Shown here: positions 34,690 to 45,202 of the stretch, in pieces | How positions within the stretch are numbered: position 1 is the first letter of the stretch | Layout: each line of letters opens with the position of its first letter | Source: Peromyscus leucopus | Taxonomy: Eukaryota; Chordata; Mammalia; Rodentia; Cricetidae | DNA: 64,000 nt | Direction: 5' to 3' | Assembly (NCBI RefSeq): GCF_004664715.2 | Contig: NC_051068.1 | Span: forward strand, 14,706,798-14,770,797 | Made by a program: the position numbers and the translations under genes | Notes under the pieces: generated by a model | Databases searched by the model: none | What the model was told of the DNA's origin: nothing | What the model saw: only the letters and a program-made list of their open reading frames with translations

Positions 34690-35105
34690 AATTGCCTTAG
34701 TTAGAGTTTCTATTGCTGCAACAGAACACCATGACCAGAAAGCAAGTTGGGGAGGAAAGGGTTTATTTGGCTTACACGTCAGCATTGCTGTTCATCTCTG
34801 AAGGAAGTCAGGACAGGAACTCAAGCAGGGCAGGAACCTGGAGGCAGGAGCTGATGCAGAGGCCATGGAGGGATGCTGCTTACTGGCTTTCTTCCCCTGG
34901 CTTGCTCAGCCTGCATTCTTATAGCACCGAGACCACCAGCCCAGGGATGGCACCACCCACCATGGGCTGGGCCCTCCCCCATTGATCACTAATTGAGAAA
35001 ATGCCTTACAGCTGGATCTCATGCAGGCATTTCCTCAGCTGAGGCTCCTTCCTCTGATGCCTCAAGTGTGTGTCAAGTGGACACACAAAACCAGCCAGTA
35101 AGGGA
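34690..35105 (+). mobile_element. Rodent interspersed repeat, same family as at 8299
   Basis: GCCTTAGTTAGAGTTTCTATTGC start, GGGATGGCACCACCCACC middle, GTGTCAAGTGGACACAC end. Uninterrupted, about 415 bp. Confidence 0.75.
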
Positions 35106-35139
35106 ACAAAAAGTGTGCCCGATTTATAAGTGTGGTGCC

Positions 35140-35262
35140 ATATGTTAAGTCCAGCATGGTGACACAACCCTGTGAGACCACTCCTTGGAAGGCTGAGGTG
35201 GGAGAATTATGAGTTCAAGGCCAGCCCTGGCTACAGAATGAACCCCTGTCTCAAAATGCTGG
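35140..35262 (+). mobile_element. Old B1-type SINE
   Basis: AGTCCAGCATGGTGACACAAC to TGAACCCCTGTCTCAAAA. Confidence 0.65.
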
Positions 35263-35459
35263 AAGTAGAGAAAACTGACTGAATTTCACAGTACAAGGTA
35301 TCAGCTTGTATCAACTGTATATCAAGATGTCTATCTGTCTTACTGATGAGTGTGAGAGGAAGAGGGACATTATATATTGCATATATAGCAAAAAAGCAAC
35401 TAACTAGTAAAGTCAAAGCAGGGTTGCAAAAGAAGGTAAAAGAGAAAAGTATAGCAATC

Positions 35460-35467
35460 TGTGTGTG

Positions 35468-35498
<31 letters not shown>

Positions 35499-35625
35499 TG
35501 TGTATGTGTCTTTTTCTCTGTCTCTCTGTCTATCTCTGTGTGTCAGTCTCTGTCTCTGTGTCTCTCTCTGTCTCTCTCTCTCTCTGTGTGTCTGTCTGTC
35601 TGTCTGGCTCTGTCTCTGTTTTATT
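35460..35625. repeat. (TCTG)n/(TC)n/(TG)n low-complexity tract
   Basis: Mixed TG, TCTG and TCTC units. Confidence 0.97.
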
Positions 35626-35766
35626 TTCTCAAGACAGGTTTTATGCAGCCCAGTCTGGCCTTGAACTCACTATGTACTAAGCAGCTGAGACCTTGAAACC
35701 CGGTTCCTTCAGCATCCTTCTCCAGTGTCCTGGGATTACAGATGTGTACCACCACACTCAGCTAGG
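35626..35766 (-). mobile_element. Old B1-type SINE
   Basis: TTCTCAAGACAGGTTTTATGC to GGATTACAGATGTGTACCACC. The region 35770-36260 is unique. Confidence 0.7.
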
Positions 35767-36265
35767 GGCCAGGTTTCTGATCAACTGCTCTACCATAACC
35801 TTCAAATCATTCTCTGTATTGGTAACAGATGTTCAAGGCTTCCTCACACTGTGAGGAGACTCCTCCAAATCTTTTTAGCTTTACCGTAGTAAAGCTAATA
35901 ATCATTTACACTCAAAAATGCGTCCTATGCTCCTTGATTGACAGACTTGCAGAGCTCCTCCTGTGAAGTCTGACATGGTCAGAACAGCAGACTGCTATGA
36001 CAACATCAACAGGCCTGTTTCGTGAGCATTGGAGGACACTGCCTGCACTTCTAAACCGGCTGCCCCTGCCGTCCTGTGGTACATGTTAGTGATGAGATGG
36101 AGAAACTGATGCTTTTCCCAGATGACTCAAGGAGGAAGGGGGTCAACCGAGCATTGCATCACTGTCTACCCATAGACCTGCCCTTAAACCAAATTCACGG
36201 CTCTCCTCTCAGGGCTATTTCAAGACTGAGCTGCTCATTTCCCCTTCTACAAAAGAGGATCCACT

Positions 36266-36397
36266 GGGTGTGTTAGCACACACCTTTAATCCCAGCACTC
36301 AGCAGGCAGACACTGGCGAATGTCTGTAAGTTCGAGGCCGACCTTGTCTACATAGCAAGTTCCAGGACAGCCAGGGCTACGCAGAAAAACCCTGTCT
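36266..36397 (+). mobile_element. B1 SINE
   Basis: TGGGTGTGTTAGCACACACC to AGAAAAACCCTGTCT, directly abutting the next SINE. Confidence 0.88.
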
Positions 36398-36552
36398 GCT
36401 CAGTGGGTAAGGGCACTTGCTGATAAACCAGATGACCTGATACCGATCCCTGGGATTGATGGTGAAGGAGAGAATCCACTCCTCCAGGCTGTCCTCTGAC
36501 CTCCACATCCATGCTAAGGCAGGTGTACGCATACACACACATGATAACCATT
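36398..36552 (+). mobile_element. B3 SINE
   Basis: GCTCAGTGGGTAAGGGCACTT to CATACACACACATGATAACC. Confidence 0.75.
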
Positions 36553-36619
36553 ATCAAAATGAATTACACAAAATTGTCAAAGAATTCATAAAAAATTTTA
36601 AGAAAGAATGTGTAATATT

Positions 36620-36792
36620 TGGGCTGATCAGGTGGTCTAGGAGGTGATGGAGCTTACTGTGCAGGCCTAACAATCCGAATTTGATCCCTGGGACCCACAG
36701 AAAGGGGAAAGGAGAGAACCAGTCTACGCATGTGCAATGGTGGACGTGTACTCACGGTCACACGTCTCACACATGCAATAATTATGTTTTCT
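36620..36792 (+). mobile_element. B3 SINE, diverged
   Basis: GGGCTGATCAGGTGGTCTAG, ATCCCTGGGACCCACAG, CACACATGCAATAATTATG. Confidence 0.65.
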
Positions 36793-36861
36793 TAAATAAC
36801 TGTAGTATTTAGAGTAAGTCTATGCTCCACACTGACACACTCCACCCAAGCCCAGCACCAG

Positions 36862-37070
36862 GGGCTGGAGATACGGTTTGCCTTCGGTTGGAAAAGTGCT
36901 TCCCTACAGTGCATGAGATTCTGAGTTTGATCCTCAGCCCTAGGCGTGGGGCACACCTGCAATTCCAGCACTCAGGAAGTGGAGGCTGAAGGACCAGAAT
37001 TCAAGGTCATCCTCATTGAGGCCATTGAGGTACATGAAACCCTGTTTCAAAAAGAAAAATAAAGAAGTGT
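36862..37070 (+). mobile_element. B4 SINE
   Basis: AGGGGCTGGAGATACGG (ID-like) followed by GGGCACACCTGCAATTCC (B1-like). Confidence 0.8.
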
Positions 37071-37139
37071 GTATACAAAGAAGTGAATAAAAATAGCAGT
37101 CAAATTCCTAAATCTAAAATGACACGATAACATACAATA

Positions 37140-37141
<2 letters not shown>

Positions 37142-37192
<51 letters not shown>
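37142..37192. repeat. (TG)n microsatellite
   Basis: About 25 TG units. The region 37195-37400 is unique. Confidence 0.98.
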
Positions 37193-37195
<3 letters not shown>

Positions 37196-37409
37196 ACTTG
37201 GTATATACCAAGTTTTTGTGGGCCAAAACTTGGAAGGGAAGTTGGAAAATTTGGTATGGTTACTTAGGGCTAATATGGTGGAACAGGTGAGAGTTGCCTT
37301 TAAATATGTCTCTTTGGTGTAATAATAATAAATACTAGTAAGGAAAAATTAATATCACCCTTAAAAACTCTAATCCTAAACCAGTTGTGGTTGCATGCAC
37401 AAGTGAGGA

Positions 37410-37515
37410 AGAGGCTCACGAATCTCTATGAGTACTGGTCTAGCCTGGTCTACATAGTGAGTTCCCAAGCCAGCCAAGGTTACATAGTGAAGACCTGTCT
37501 CAAAAACAAAAACAA
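37410..37515 (+). mobile_element. B1 SINE fragment
   Basis: ATCTCTATGAGTACTGG to AGACCTGTCTCAAAAAC. Confidence 0.8.
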
Positions 37516-37550
37516 AACATAAATTAAAAAAAAATAGCAAAAACCAAAAA

Positions 37551-37696
37551 GCTGGAAGGTGGTGACACAGACCTTTAATTCCAGCACTCGGAAGGCAGGG
37601 GCAGGCGGATCTCTGTGAGTTCGAGGCCAGCCTGGACTACCAAGTGAGTTCCAGGAAAGGCGCAAAGCTACACAGAGAAACCCTGTCTCAAAAAAC

Positions 37697-37760
<64 letters not shown>
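37551..37760 (+). mobile_element. B1 SINE with (GA)n tail
   Basis: The body ends at about 37698. A GA run lies at 37700-37760. The arm CCAAGTGAGTTCCAGGAAAG is of cricetid type. Confidence 0.95.
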
Positions 37761-37761
<1 letters not shown>

Positions 37762-37764
37762 TAA

Positions 37765-38785
37765 CTCTATCTCATATAGCTAGTTTTAGAGAAAAAAGAC
37801 ATACTTCTGCAAATACTGACTGATGAATTCATGGGTGTTACAGGAAAGGCACTCCACTGTTGAACCAAGAGACAGAGAAATAACCACAATCTGTTTCCCT
37901 TCTCCAAAGAGCTTATGACACAGAACTCAGAACTTTGAGGGAAACATTTAATGTTATTATCAGTCACCTATTTGTTTTGGAGGATCAATTTATGAGCCAT
38001 TTATTTCAGATTTTGAAAACCTAAAGGGTGGGACAAGCCCAAGACACACCCAGGAAAGATGAGACCATATCAAAACTCTTCATGAAGGAAGAGGGAGGCA
38101 GTGGGCTCACACAGGGATGGATGATAACACAAAAGAGCAATGGAATGTGGGCTGGCTGCAAACTGTGCATCCCAAAGAGAAGCGACACAGATCCCAACAG
38201 TCTGACCCTAATATGCCAGGAGCAGGGTCTTACATATAGGAAGCGTACTTGTGGACAGGGTGCCCGGTACTCACAAAGCAGACTGAACGTTCCTGCACAC
38301 GCCCCCCACACACACACACACACTTCAGAAGGGTTTTCTATCACAATCATCCTGATGTTTGCCCAAATATCTGCTGTTTCTGTTATGCTTGCTCTGCCCT
38401 AACCTGGTGGGAAAGCAACGCCCTCACCAAGTTCAAGTCCCCGAGTTACTCAGAAAAGGATTTGCTTTCTTCTCTTTCCTTTTTCTGAACCTCAAAATAT
38501 GTCAAAATAGGACATGGAAAACTATCAAATACGCCCACTTCAACAGGTTTCGAAACCAAATGTCAAGCTTACGATTTAAAAGTACTTCTCTTCCCAGGAC
38601 TTAGTCCTCCAGTTGGACTGTCTGTAGGAAACATCAAGCCTTGCAGCACCTACATTTCTGGCTGGCCCGGATGGTCCATTTGGCCGTCAATACCTCCTTC
38701 CTTTCTCCTTATACCCACACTACTTTACTCTCTGTCAGTATCTGTGAAGCTCTCTTTCTCTGTTCACCTTTATTCTTGGGTTTCC
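37765..38785. other. Unique sequence, no gene seen
   Basis: A short CA run lies at 38308-38323. ORFs of 109-124 codons (38021-38402) overlap on opposite strands and lack motifs. Confidence 0.3.
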
Positions 38786-38896
38786 TTTGGTTTGGGTTTT
38801 GCTTAGTCTGGTGGTTGTCTGGGGAAAGGGCTCACTCCGTGTCCTTGCCTTAGCTCCCAGAGCGCTGGGATGACAGACGAGAGCCACCATAACCAT
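38786..38896 (-). mobile_element. Probable old B1-type monomer
   Basis: The right end reads AGCGCTGGGATGACAGACGAG, like a decayed B1. The left end is poorly matched. The region 38900-39645 is unique. Confidence 0.4.
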
Positions 38897-39658
38897 CACG
38901 GTCATCTTTATTCCTATACCTCCGTTGACTTCGGCCTTCTCTTTCTTGATTTTTAGATTGTGAGTGTTGAAGTTTGTGACACAGTATTTTGCCATAGAGA
39001 ACCCACTAATAAAATATCCATCCTCCACAAGATAATCATAAAAAAAAGAATAATATTAAACACATCAGTTGTGATCAAAATAACTGATTTTACTCCATAT
39101 GTGTTAAACCCTGTGCTTTATCATGGCAATAGAAAGGTAACTAAGACACATCTCTCCAACCCCCTTCCCAGACGCTTTTGTGACAATATGGAAACTAGCA
39201 AACAGTGGTCTGGGCCGAACTGATATGAGATGGTGATTATGACCTTCTGACCCCACCATTCTTCCTCACTGTGGGTAGAATTTACAGCACTTTTCAGTTT
39301 TTCCCTTCTCTTTGCCTGAACATACTGGAATCACAGCCTCTGACAAAGGTAGCATCCCTTTTGTAGCAGAAACAAAAGAGGTGTGTAATGAGTTGGCAAC
39401 CATGCGGCTACATGAGTAGATGATGAAGCTAGGCTATATCCAGCTCCTTTATTTGTTGTGGCTGGTTCTGGTCTTTTGATGAGACATCACTGACCAGCAC
39501 CTTCCCCCAGAACAGGTACTTTAGAAGACAATCTTGTTGCTCAGGGTTGTTTGGGCTGGAAAACAGCTTACCAGACCAAGGGAATCAGCTACAGCACAGT
39601 AACGCTTTGCGCCTTCTAGGTGATCCATATGCAGGTTGCACTTAAAGAATGAAGGATC

Positions 39659-39839
39659 CTTGGCACTGGAGAGATGGCTCAGAGGTTAAGAGCACTGACT
39701 GCTCTTCCAGAGGTCCTGAGTTCAATTCCCAGCAACCACAGGGTGGCTCACAACCATCTGTAATGAGATCTGGTGCCCTCTTCTGGCCTGCAGTCATACA
39801 TGCTATATACATAATAAATAAATAAATCTTTAAAAAAAA
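39659..39839 (+). mobile_element. B2 SINE
   Basis: Near-consensus, with a TSD of about 13 bp (AGAATGAAGGATC; 39646-39658, 39841-39853). It carries the CTCF-like GGTGCCCTCTTCTGG. Confidence 0.96.
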
Positions 39840-39853
39840 AAGAATGAAGGATC

Positions 39854-39992
39854 TGCCCGGTGGCGCGGCGGCGGCGGCGCACGCCTTTAATTCCAGCACT
39901 CGGGAGGCAGAGCCAGGCGGATCTCTAGTGCACAGATCGAGTCCCAGGACAGCCAGGGCTACACAGAAAAAAGCCTGTCTTGAAAAACCAAG
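39854..39992 (+). mobile_element. B1 SINE with (GGC)n
   Basis: CTGCCCGGTGGCGCGGCGG start, with extra GGC triplets (39864-39880). It ends AGCCTGTCTTGAAAAACC. It lies at the B2's right TSD. Confidence 0.92.
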
Positions 39993-39994
39993 GG

Positions 39995-42050
39995 GGAGGG
40001 GGAGGAATCCTTGGGTCCTTGGGTATACATAAGGTGCTTGACTTTTGGTGACTAAGGTGGCAGAGTATGAACTTGAGTTCATTTGCCCTGATGCTGTAGA
40101 ATTCTAGCAATAAAAGACGGGTGGGCAGAGGCGGTTTTTAATAACTCATCACTGTGGACTGTGTTAGAGTGATGTTTTAAATTTCTTATAAAGACACAAT
40201 CAATGCCACAATTGTGCGGTTTTAGTAAATGCTACCTTTTTTTTTTTTTAATCACAAATCATGGCACCTTTGGTTGCTCAGTGGCCTAGTCATTGGCTTC
40301 TTTCTTCTCCCATTTGCTTTGTCTTTATTTTCAAACGTAAGATTGTGTGTGAAGTTTGCTACATACCCAAACCAGCTGCCAAAAATATTTAAAATGTGTG
40401 CTTTAAAAAAAAGATCAGATCCTTTATTCATTTTTTTAGATAAAAAATAATTACATTTATCTCAATTTTTTGCCAAGGATTGAAACATTAATTTTACTCT
40501 TTCTCAAAACTGAAATAGCAAACAGTTTATGTAAGGTGTTGATAATTACCTACATTATTATACTGCTGTGACAGATGTTGGGGGAAGAAAGGCTGAAATG
40601 CCTACAGCTGTGCACCCCATGACTTCTAGTGCAGTCTCAGCCAGAAGGCTAGCAGATGTTCTGAACTGTCACTCTGCCTGAGGGCCGGCTTTAGCAGGGT
40701 CTGTTTGGGTTTCACAAATATCCTCCCAATTGCTGTCTGTGACAATTAATGTTGGTGACATTGATAAATCAACCTGTTTTCCTTTTCCTTCAATAAATAG
40801 ACATAAACAGACATCAGTGGGTACACGGATTATTAAGCAGTCTGTGCATATCATTCTGAAAAAAAAAATCCTTCTTTGAACACACATTTGGGTTATCTGT
40901 ACATGTGGAAGCTTGCCTGGAATCTTAGGAAGAAGCCAGAATTTTGCTAAAAATCGGCTGCATCTTGGAGGCAAAGTGATGACAATTCTAAGGAGGAAAA
41001 GTTGTATTATTTTTCCTAATGAACCAAAGTTTTTTGCTCTTTTGTATTTCTCACTTAACAACCCTGCTCGGAACAACTGTTCTTTGGGCAGCCTCTTGGC
41101 ATAACGGAAGAAGAGATAAATAGACACCCAGGAAGTACAGCACACCATCTCAAGGCTGACGTGAAGCAACTTCCTCTGTGCAGACATGCTTTCAGATCTT
41201 TCCCACAGAATCGCTGCCCCGTAAGCAGGCCATCAGTGCCTCATTGGCTGTTGCTCTTAATTTTAATGGGCTGGAATCCTGTAGTACACTTACCCGCCCG
41301 TCCCCTCCTCATTCTGCATAGAAATATAACTCTAAATAGTGCATCTCTCCGGGTTTGTTTCTGAGTTAGTCCCTACACTTAATTATGAGGAGGAGAAAGA
41401 TGCCTCCTTCTTCTTTGTGATAAACTAAGCTCTCAGTAATCCCAAACAAAAGAGCCAGTTCTAGAAGATACAGGATTTGCTCGAAGGATTACGGTCTCAT
41501 AGATAATGCCGTGCAGTCAGCAGAAGCAAAGCTTTATTTTAATTCAAATAAGCTAGTAAACACACCACTGACAAGCCTGCCCGGGAGAGGAGCTGGCCAC
41601 CGTTGCCACGTCGGCAGCCAAAGTGTAAAAAATCTATTATACCTTGTTCTCCATATGTTTAATTTTATGAAATACAAATTCAACTCACCACAGTCCCTAT
41701 GAAAATAACAGTGTTTATTTTATATTTTCCTGTTTTAAAATAAGGGTTTCCAACATTGAAGGACAGTTGTGGTGTAAGGAATCACCCATGGGGATTGGGG
41801 GGTAAGTTCATGGAAAGCGAAGTAAGAAAGTTGCCTTTCTGAGACAATACAAACGTAAATGTTCTCCAGTTTACAGTCATTAATGAGGCGAATTAGCAAT
41901 CATAAGGCCTGTTATTACTGTATTTCCCTCCCAGCCCTTTGGGTTCTGAGGCTGGGACTTTGAGGCTGGAACATCCTCAGACCTGTCTAATCTAAAGCCA
42001 TGGAACTGTGACCTGGATCAGTGTAGCCTGGCGAAAGCCTAGATGTGATG
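39995..42050. other. Unique sequence, possible conserved non-coding DNA
   Basis: The longest repeat-free stretch of the left part. AT-rich segments (40130-40560, 40780-41060, 41510-41730) look like non-coding conserved DNA. No gene is supported: the 172-codon minus-strand ORF (40669-41187) has no recognisable family. Confidence 0.35.
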
Positions 42051-42054
42051 GTAT

Positions 42055-42178
42055 GTGAGAAAGCCCTAAGCCTGAATCCCAGCACTGCATAAACTCGGTG
42101 TGCTGGCTCAAGCCTGTACCCCAGCACTAGAAAGATAGAGGCAGGACCATCAGAAGTTCAAAGCCATCTTCAGCTATA
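42055..42178 (+). mobile_element. Old B1-type SINE fragment
   Basis: GTGTGCTGGCTCAAGCCTG to CATCTTCAGCTATATA. Confidence 0.55.
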
Positions 42179-42191
42179 TAAAGAGTTTGAG

Positions 42192-42370
42192 GGGGCTGGG
42201 GATTTAGCTCAGTGTTAGAGCACTTGCCTAGCAAGCACAAGGCTCTGGGTTCGGTCCTCAGCGCCAAAAAAGAAGAAGAAGAAGAAGAAGAAGAAGAAGA
42301 AGAAGAAGAAGAAGAAGAAGAAGAAGAAGAAGAAGAAGAAGAAGAAGAAGAAGAAGAAGAAGAAAGAAAG
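42192..42370 (+). mobile_element. ID SINE with long (GAA)n tail
   Basis: Near-consensus ID (42192-42266, GGGGCTGGGGATTTAGCTCAG) with TSD AAAGAGTTTGAG (42180-42191, 42371-42382). The tail is about 31 AAG triplets (42268-42362). Confidence 0.97.
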
Positions 42371-42419
42371 AAAGAGTTTGAGGCCAAAAATAAAAATAAA
42401 ACAAAACAATATAAACCCC

Positions 42420-42565
42420 CTTCTCTTTCTGCTCTCTCCTTCTGTCTCTTCTCTCTCTCTCTCTCTCTCTCCCTCTCTCCCAATAAAGCTCTAAAAATGT
42501 AAAAAGAGAAAGAAAGAAAGAAGGAAGGAAGGAAAAAGAAAAGAAAGAGAAAGAAAGAAAGAAAT
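42420..42565. repeat. (CT)n then (GAAA)n/(GAAG)n tract
   Basis: CT-rich 42420-42480, then purine-only 42500-42563. Confidence 0.95.
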
Positions 42566-42639
42566 ATAAACCCTAGGCCCAACTTTGGTGTGAAGGAAGA
42601 TACAGATGTATATATCAAAGACCCCAAGGAGGTGCCAAA

Positions 42640-42745
42640 TGAAGAGACTGCCTCAGCTCTAACAGCAGCATTCCAGAGGCTGAAGCAGCAGGATTAAGAA
42701 GTTGAGGCCAAACTGGCTACACAGTGAGTTCCACAGCAGCCCGAC
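42640..42745 (+). mobile_element. Decayed B1-type SINE
   Basis: CTCTAACAGCAGCATTCCAG to CTGGCTACACAGTGAGTTCC. The region 42750-43225 is unique. Confidence 0.55.
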
Positions 42746-43299
42746 CCAAATACTACAGAATAGTCACGGGTCGGGGTGGGAAAAGGAAAATTCTGTCTTC
42801 CGGGAAAAGCCAGTTTCCTCCCCTGCTCACAAGAGTCAGCACGCAATGGCCCTTGCTTGAGTCCTTTGGGCCTCGGTCTATCCAATTCTAAAGTCCAGAC
42901 ATTGTTCCAGATCCAGGTGAGAAAGTCAAGGGTGTTTCCCAGCTCAGATGCCACAGGCCTTTCACTGATCTCTTACATTATAAATACAGCAGAACAGGGT
43001 AAACCCAAGTTCACATGCTACCATGAGAGGTAGAGACGGTATCTGCTGTCCAAATTCAAGGTTAGTTCCTTTCTCATTCACCCTTGAGTGAATGGAATGC
43101 TGTTCATTCTTCAAAGAGGAAGGGAATATTAGGAGGCACTGTTGGAAGAAAGCAATAGAAATTCTCCCTGAAATGTTCTTTTGGATCATTAATTCCTTTC
43201 TAGACAAATCCCCAAAGAACACCCTCCTTTTTTTTTTTTTTTTTTTTTTTTGTCAGTCTGCCACAGCAATACCTTCTCCGATGTATTTACCATTCACTC

Positions 43300-43525
43300 A
43301 TGAGGCTGAGGAGGGGACTTTCTTGGTAGGACGCTTGCCTTGCAAGCACAGAGCTCTGAGTTCAGTCCTTAGCCCTGGGTGTGGATATCCTGGGTGTAGC
43401 AGTGCATAGCTGTAATTCCAGCCCTTGGGAAATGGAGGCAGGAGGATGACTTTAAGGTCATCCTCAACTTCATAGCAAGTTCAAGGCTAGCCTCGACCGT
43501 TTGAGATACTGTCTCAACAACAATG
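43300..43525 (+). mobile_element. B4 SINE
   Basis: ID-like half (GACGCTTGCCTTGCAAGC), then B1-like half (CATAGCTGTAATTCCAGC). A T24 run precedes it (43228-43251). The region 43530-43850 is unique. Confidence 0.8.
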
Positions 43526-43854
43526 ACAAAATACCAGTAAGTTAGTCACCCAAGCTAGCTGCCGACTCTTGTGCCTGTGAAACAGAGGAATGGAAAGTCA
43601 GCGCTACCATTGGGGTGCCTTTCCAAACTCTTATACATGGAAACTGCGTGTGGCCGTGGGTCCGTGACTGTGCTTATGGGTTGGAATTATGTGCACTTTG
43701 GCTCAGAAAGCTCAAGTTTAGTGGGCAGAACTATGCACTGGTAACTTCAAGAGGACATAATGCAGTCAGGCGTGCAGCTGCTCATCTGCGGCCCCAGTCA
43801 ACAGGAGGCTGAGGCAGGAAGAGTTTGTGTTCCTGCTCTTGCTCGTGTAAGATT

Positions 43855-43970
43855 TGTTTTTTTATGTATATGAGTGTTTTGCCTATACGTATGTATGTGC
43901 ACCATGTGTATGCCTGTTACCCATGGAGGCCAGGCGAGGGTGTTGGATCCCTGGGAACTGGAGTTACACT
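43855..43970 (-). mobile_element. B3 SINE, truncated
   Basis: TTTATGTATATGAGTGTTTTG to CCTGGGAACTGGAGTTAC. Confidence 0.75.
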
Positions 43971-43974
43971 TTCT

Positions 43975-44137
43975 TTTTTTTGTTGTTGTTTTGTTTTGTT
44001 TTCGAGACAGGGTTTCTCTGTGTAGCTTTGGAGACTGTCCTGGGTCTCACTCTGTAGACCAGGCTGCCTCAAACTCACAGAGATCCACCTGCCTCTGCTT
44101 CTGCGGGGATTAAAGGCGTGCACCACCAGCAGCCAAC
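43975..44137 (-). mobile_element. B1 SINE
   Basis: T/G tail, then GAGACAGGGTTTCTCTGTG to GGGATTAAAGGCGTGCACC. Confidence 0.93.
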
Positions 44138-44182
44138 AAAATTAAAAGTATTTCAAATATACAGATAAAGCATATGGTTTCA

Positions 44183-44700
44183 TGTTGTGTAATATTTTGT
44201 TTGTATTCTGACAAAGCTTGCCTGGAGATCAGAGAGTGGAGCTAGCCACTAGTTAACCATAGAGGCCAGGCATGGTGGCTCACACCTTTAATTCTAGCAC
44301 TTGGGAGGAGGAAGCAGGAATATCAGGAGTTCAAGGCCACCCTAGGTTACATGAGATTGAGCCAGTCTAAAAGAGAAACAGAGTCGGGCGGTGGTGGTGC
44401 ACGCCTTTAATCCCAGCACTAAGGAGGTGGAGACAGGAATATAAGGTGAGTAGAGACAGGATCCCCCCATTCGGTCTGAGGACTCCTAGAGACAGGATCC
44501 CCCATTCGGTCTGAGATTCCTAGAGACAGGATCCCCATTCGGTCTGAGGATACTTAGAGACAGGATTCCCTGTTCGGTCTGAGGACTCCTAGAGGTAAGA
44601 CGACTCCATGGCTGCTGCTCTGCTGCTCTGATCTTTCAGCTTTCACCTTAATATCTGACTCTGGGTTTATATTGTTAAAACTAAATAGATTCCCGCTTCA
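44183..44700 (+). mobile_element. Composite LTR-like repeat containing SINE segments and a 35-bp tandem array
   Basis: It starts TGTTGTGTAAT, ends CGCTTCA (TG...CA), and is flanked by imperfect 6-mers GTTTCA/GTTTTG. Inside are a B1-like unit (44262-44380), a truncated B1 (44384-44446) and four tandem units (44451-44590). The LTR interpretation is tentative. Confidence 0.4.
44451..44590. repeat. Tandem array, four units of 34-36 bp
   Basis: Units begin TAGAGACAGG at 44451, 44487, 44521 and 44555. Each has GGAT and TTCGGTCTGAG. Confidence 0.95.
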
Positions 44701-44704
44701 GTTT

Positions 44705-45162
44705 TGCATAATCTCGATTCATATATGAAAAGAAAGCATGAAGGCGGCCACAATGAAGTCTCCCAATAGCGCTTGCTTTCGCTGAACCTTCCACTTAGTT
44801 ATAAAGCTCACCTTTCTTGGATCAGTTGTCTGTCACCAGTAGGAACTTCCGAGAGTGCCTGAGCATGTGCACAGGTGTGGAGGATGGCCTTGCTGAGCAG
44901 GGGGCCTCCTGTCAGCCTGCAGGTTCCTCGGATGCCCACTCCTTGTTCCAAGTCAGATTCCCTGACCCTCTCTGAGGTTCCCAGTCTCTCCAGCAAGACT
45001 ACACCCAAGATCCTCCCTCCATGGTGACTGCTATCCAGCCCTACCTACCTGGAGAATCCCTGGGCTCCTGGCGCCAAACCAGACCAGCCACACTGTGCTC
45101 AGAGGAAGAAGTATTTCAGAGTTTGAGCCTGGAGTCAGAGATACACCACACCCGTGTGTGCA

Positions 45163-45202
<40 letters not shown>

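Noticed and set aside
40669..41187. 172-codon minus-strand ORF as a gene
   Set aside because: There is no recognised domain, promoter or splice context. It lies in AT-rich DNA more likely to be non-coding conserved sequence.
42192..42266. tRNA gene
   Set aside because: The tRNA-like boxes belong to an ID SINE with TSD and A-rich tail; the same holds for the B2 heads.
42127..42627. Poly-Ser and poly-Glu ORFs of 96-166 codons
   Set aside because: They are translations of the (GAA)n tail of an ID SINE and neighbouring purine tracts.
44451..44590. CRISPR-like array
   Set aside because: Four abutting tandem units without spacers, next to rodent SINE sequence.
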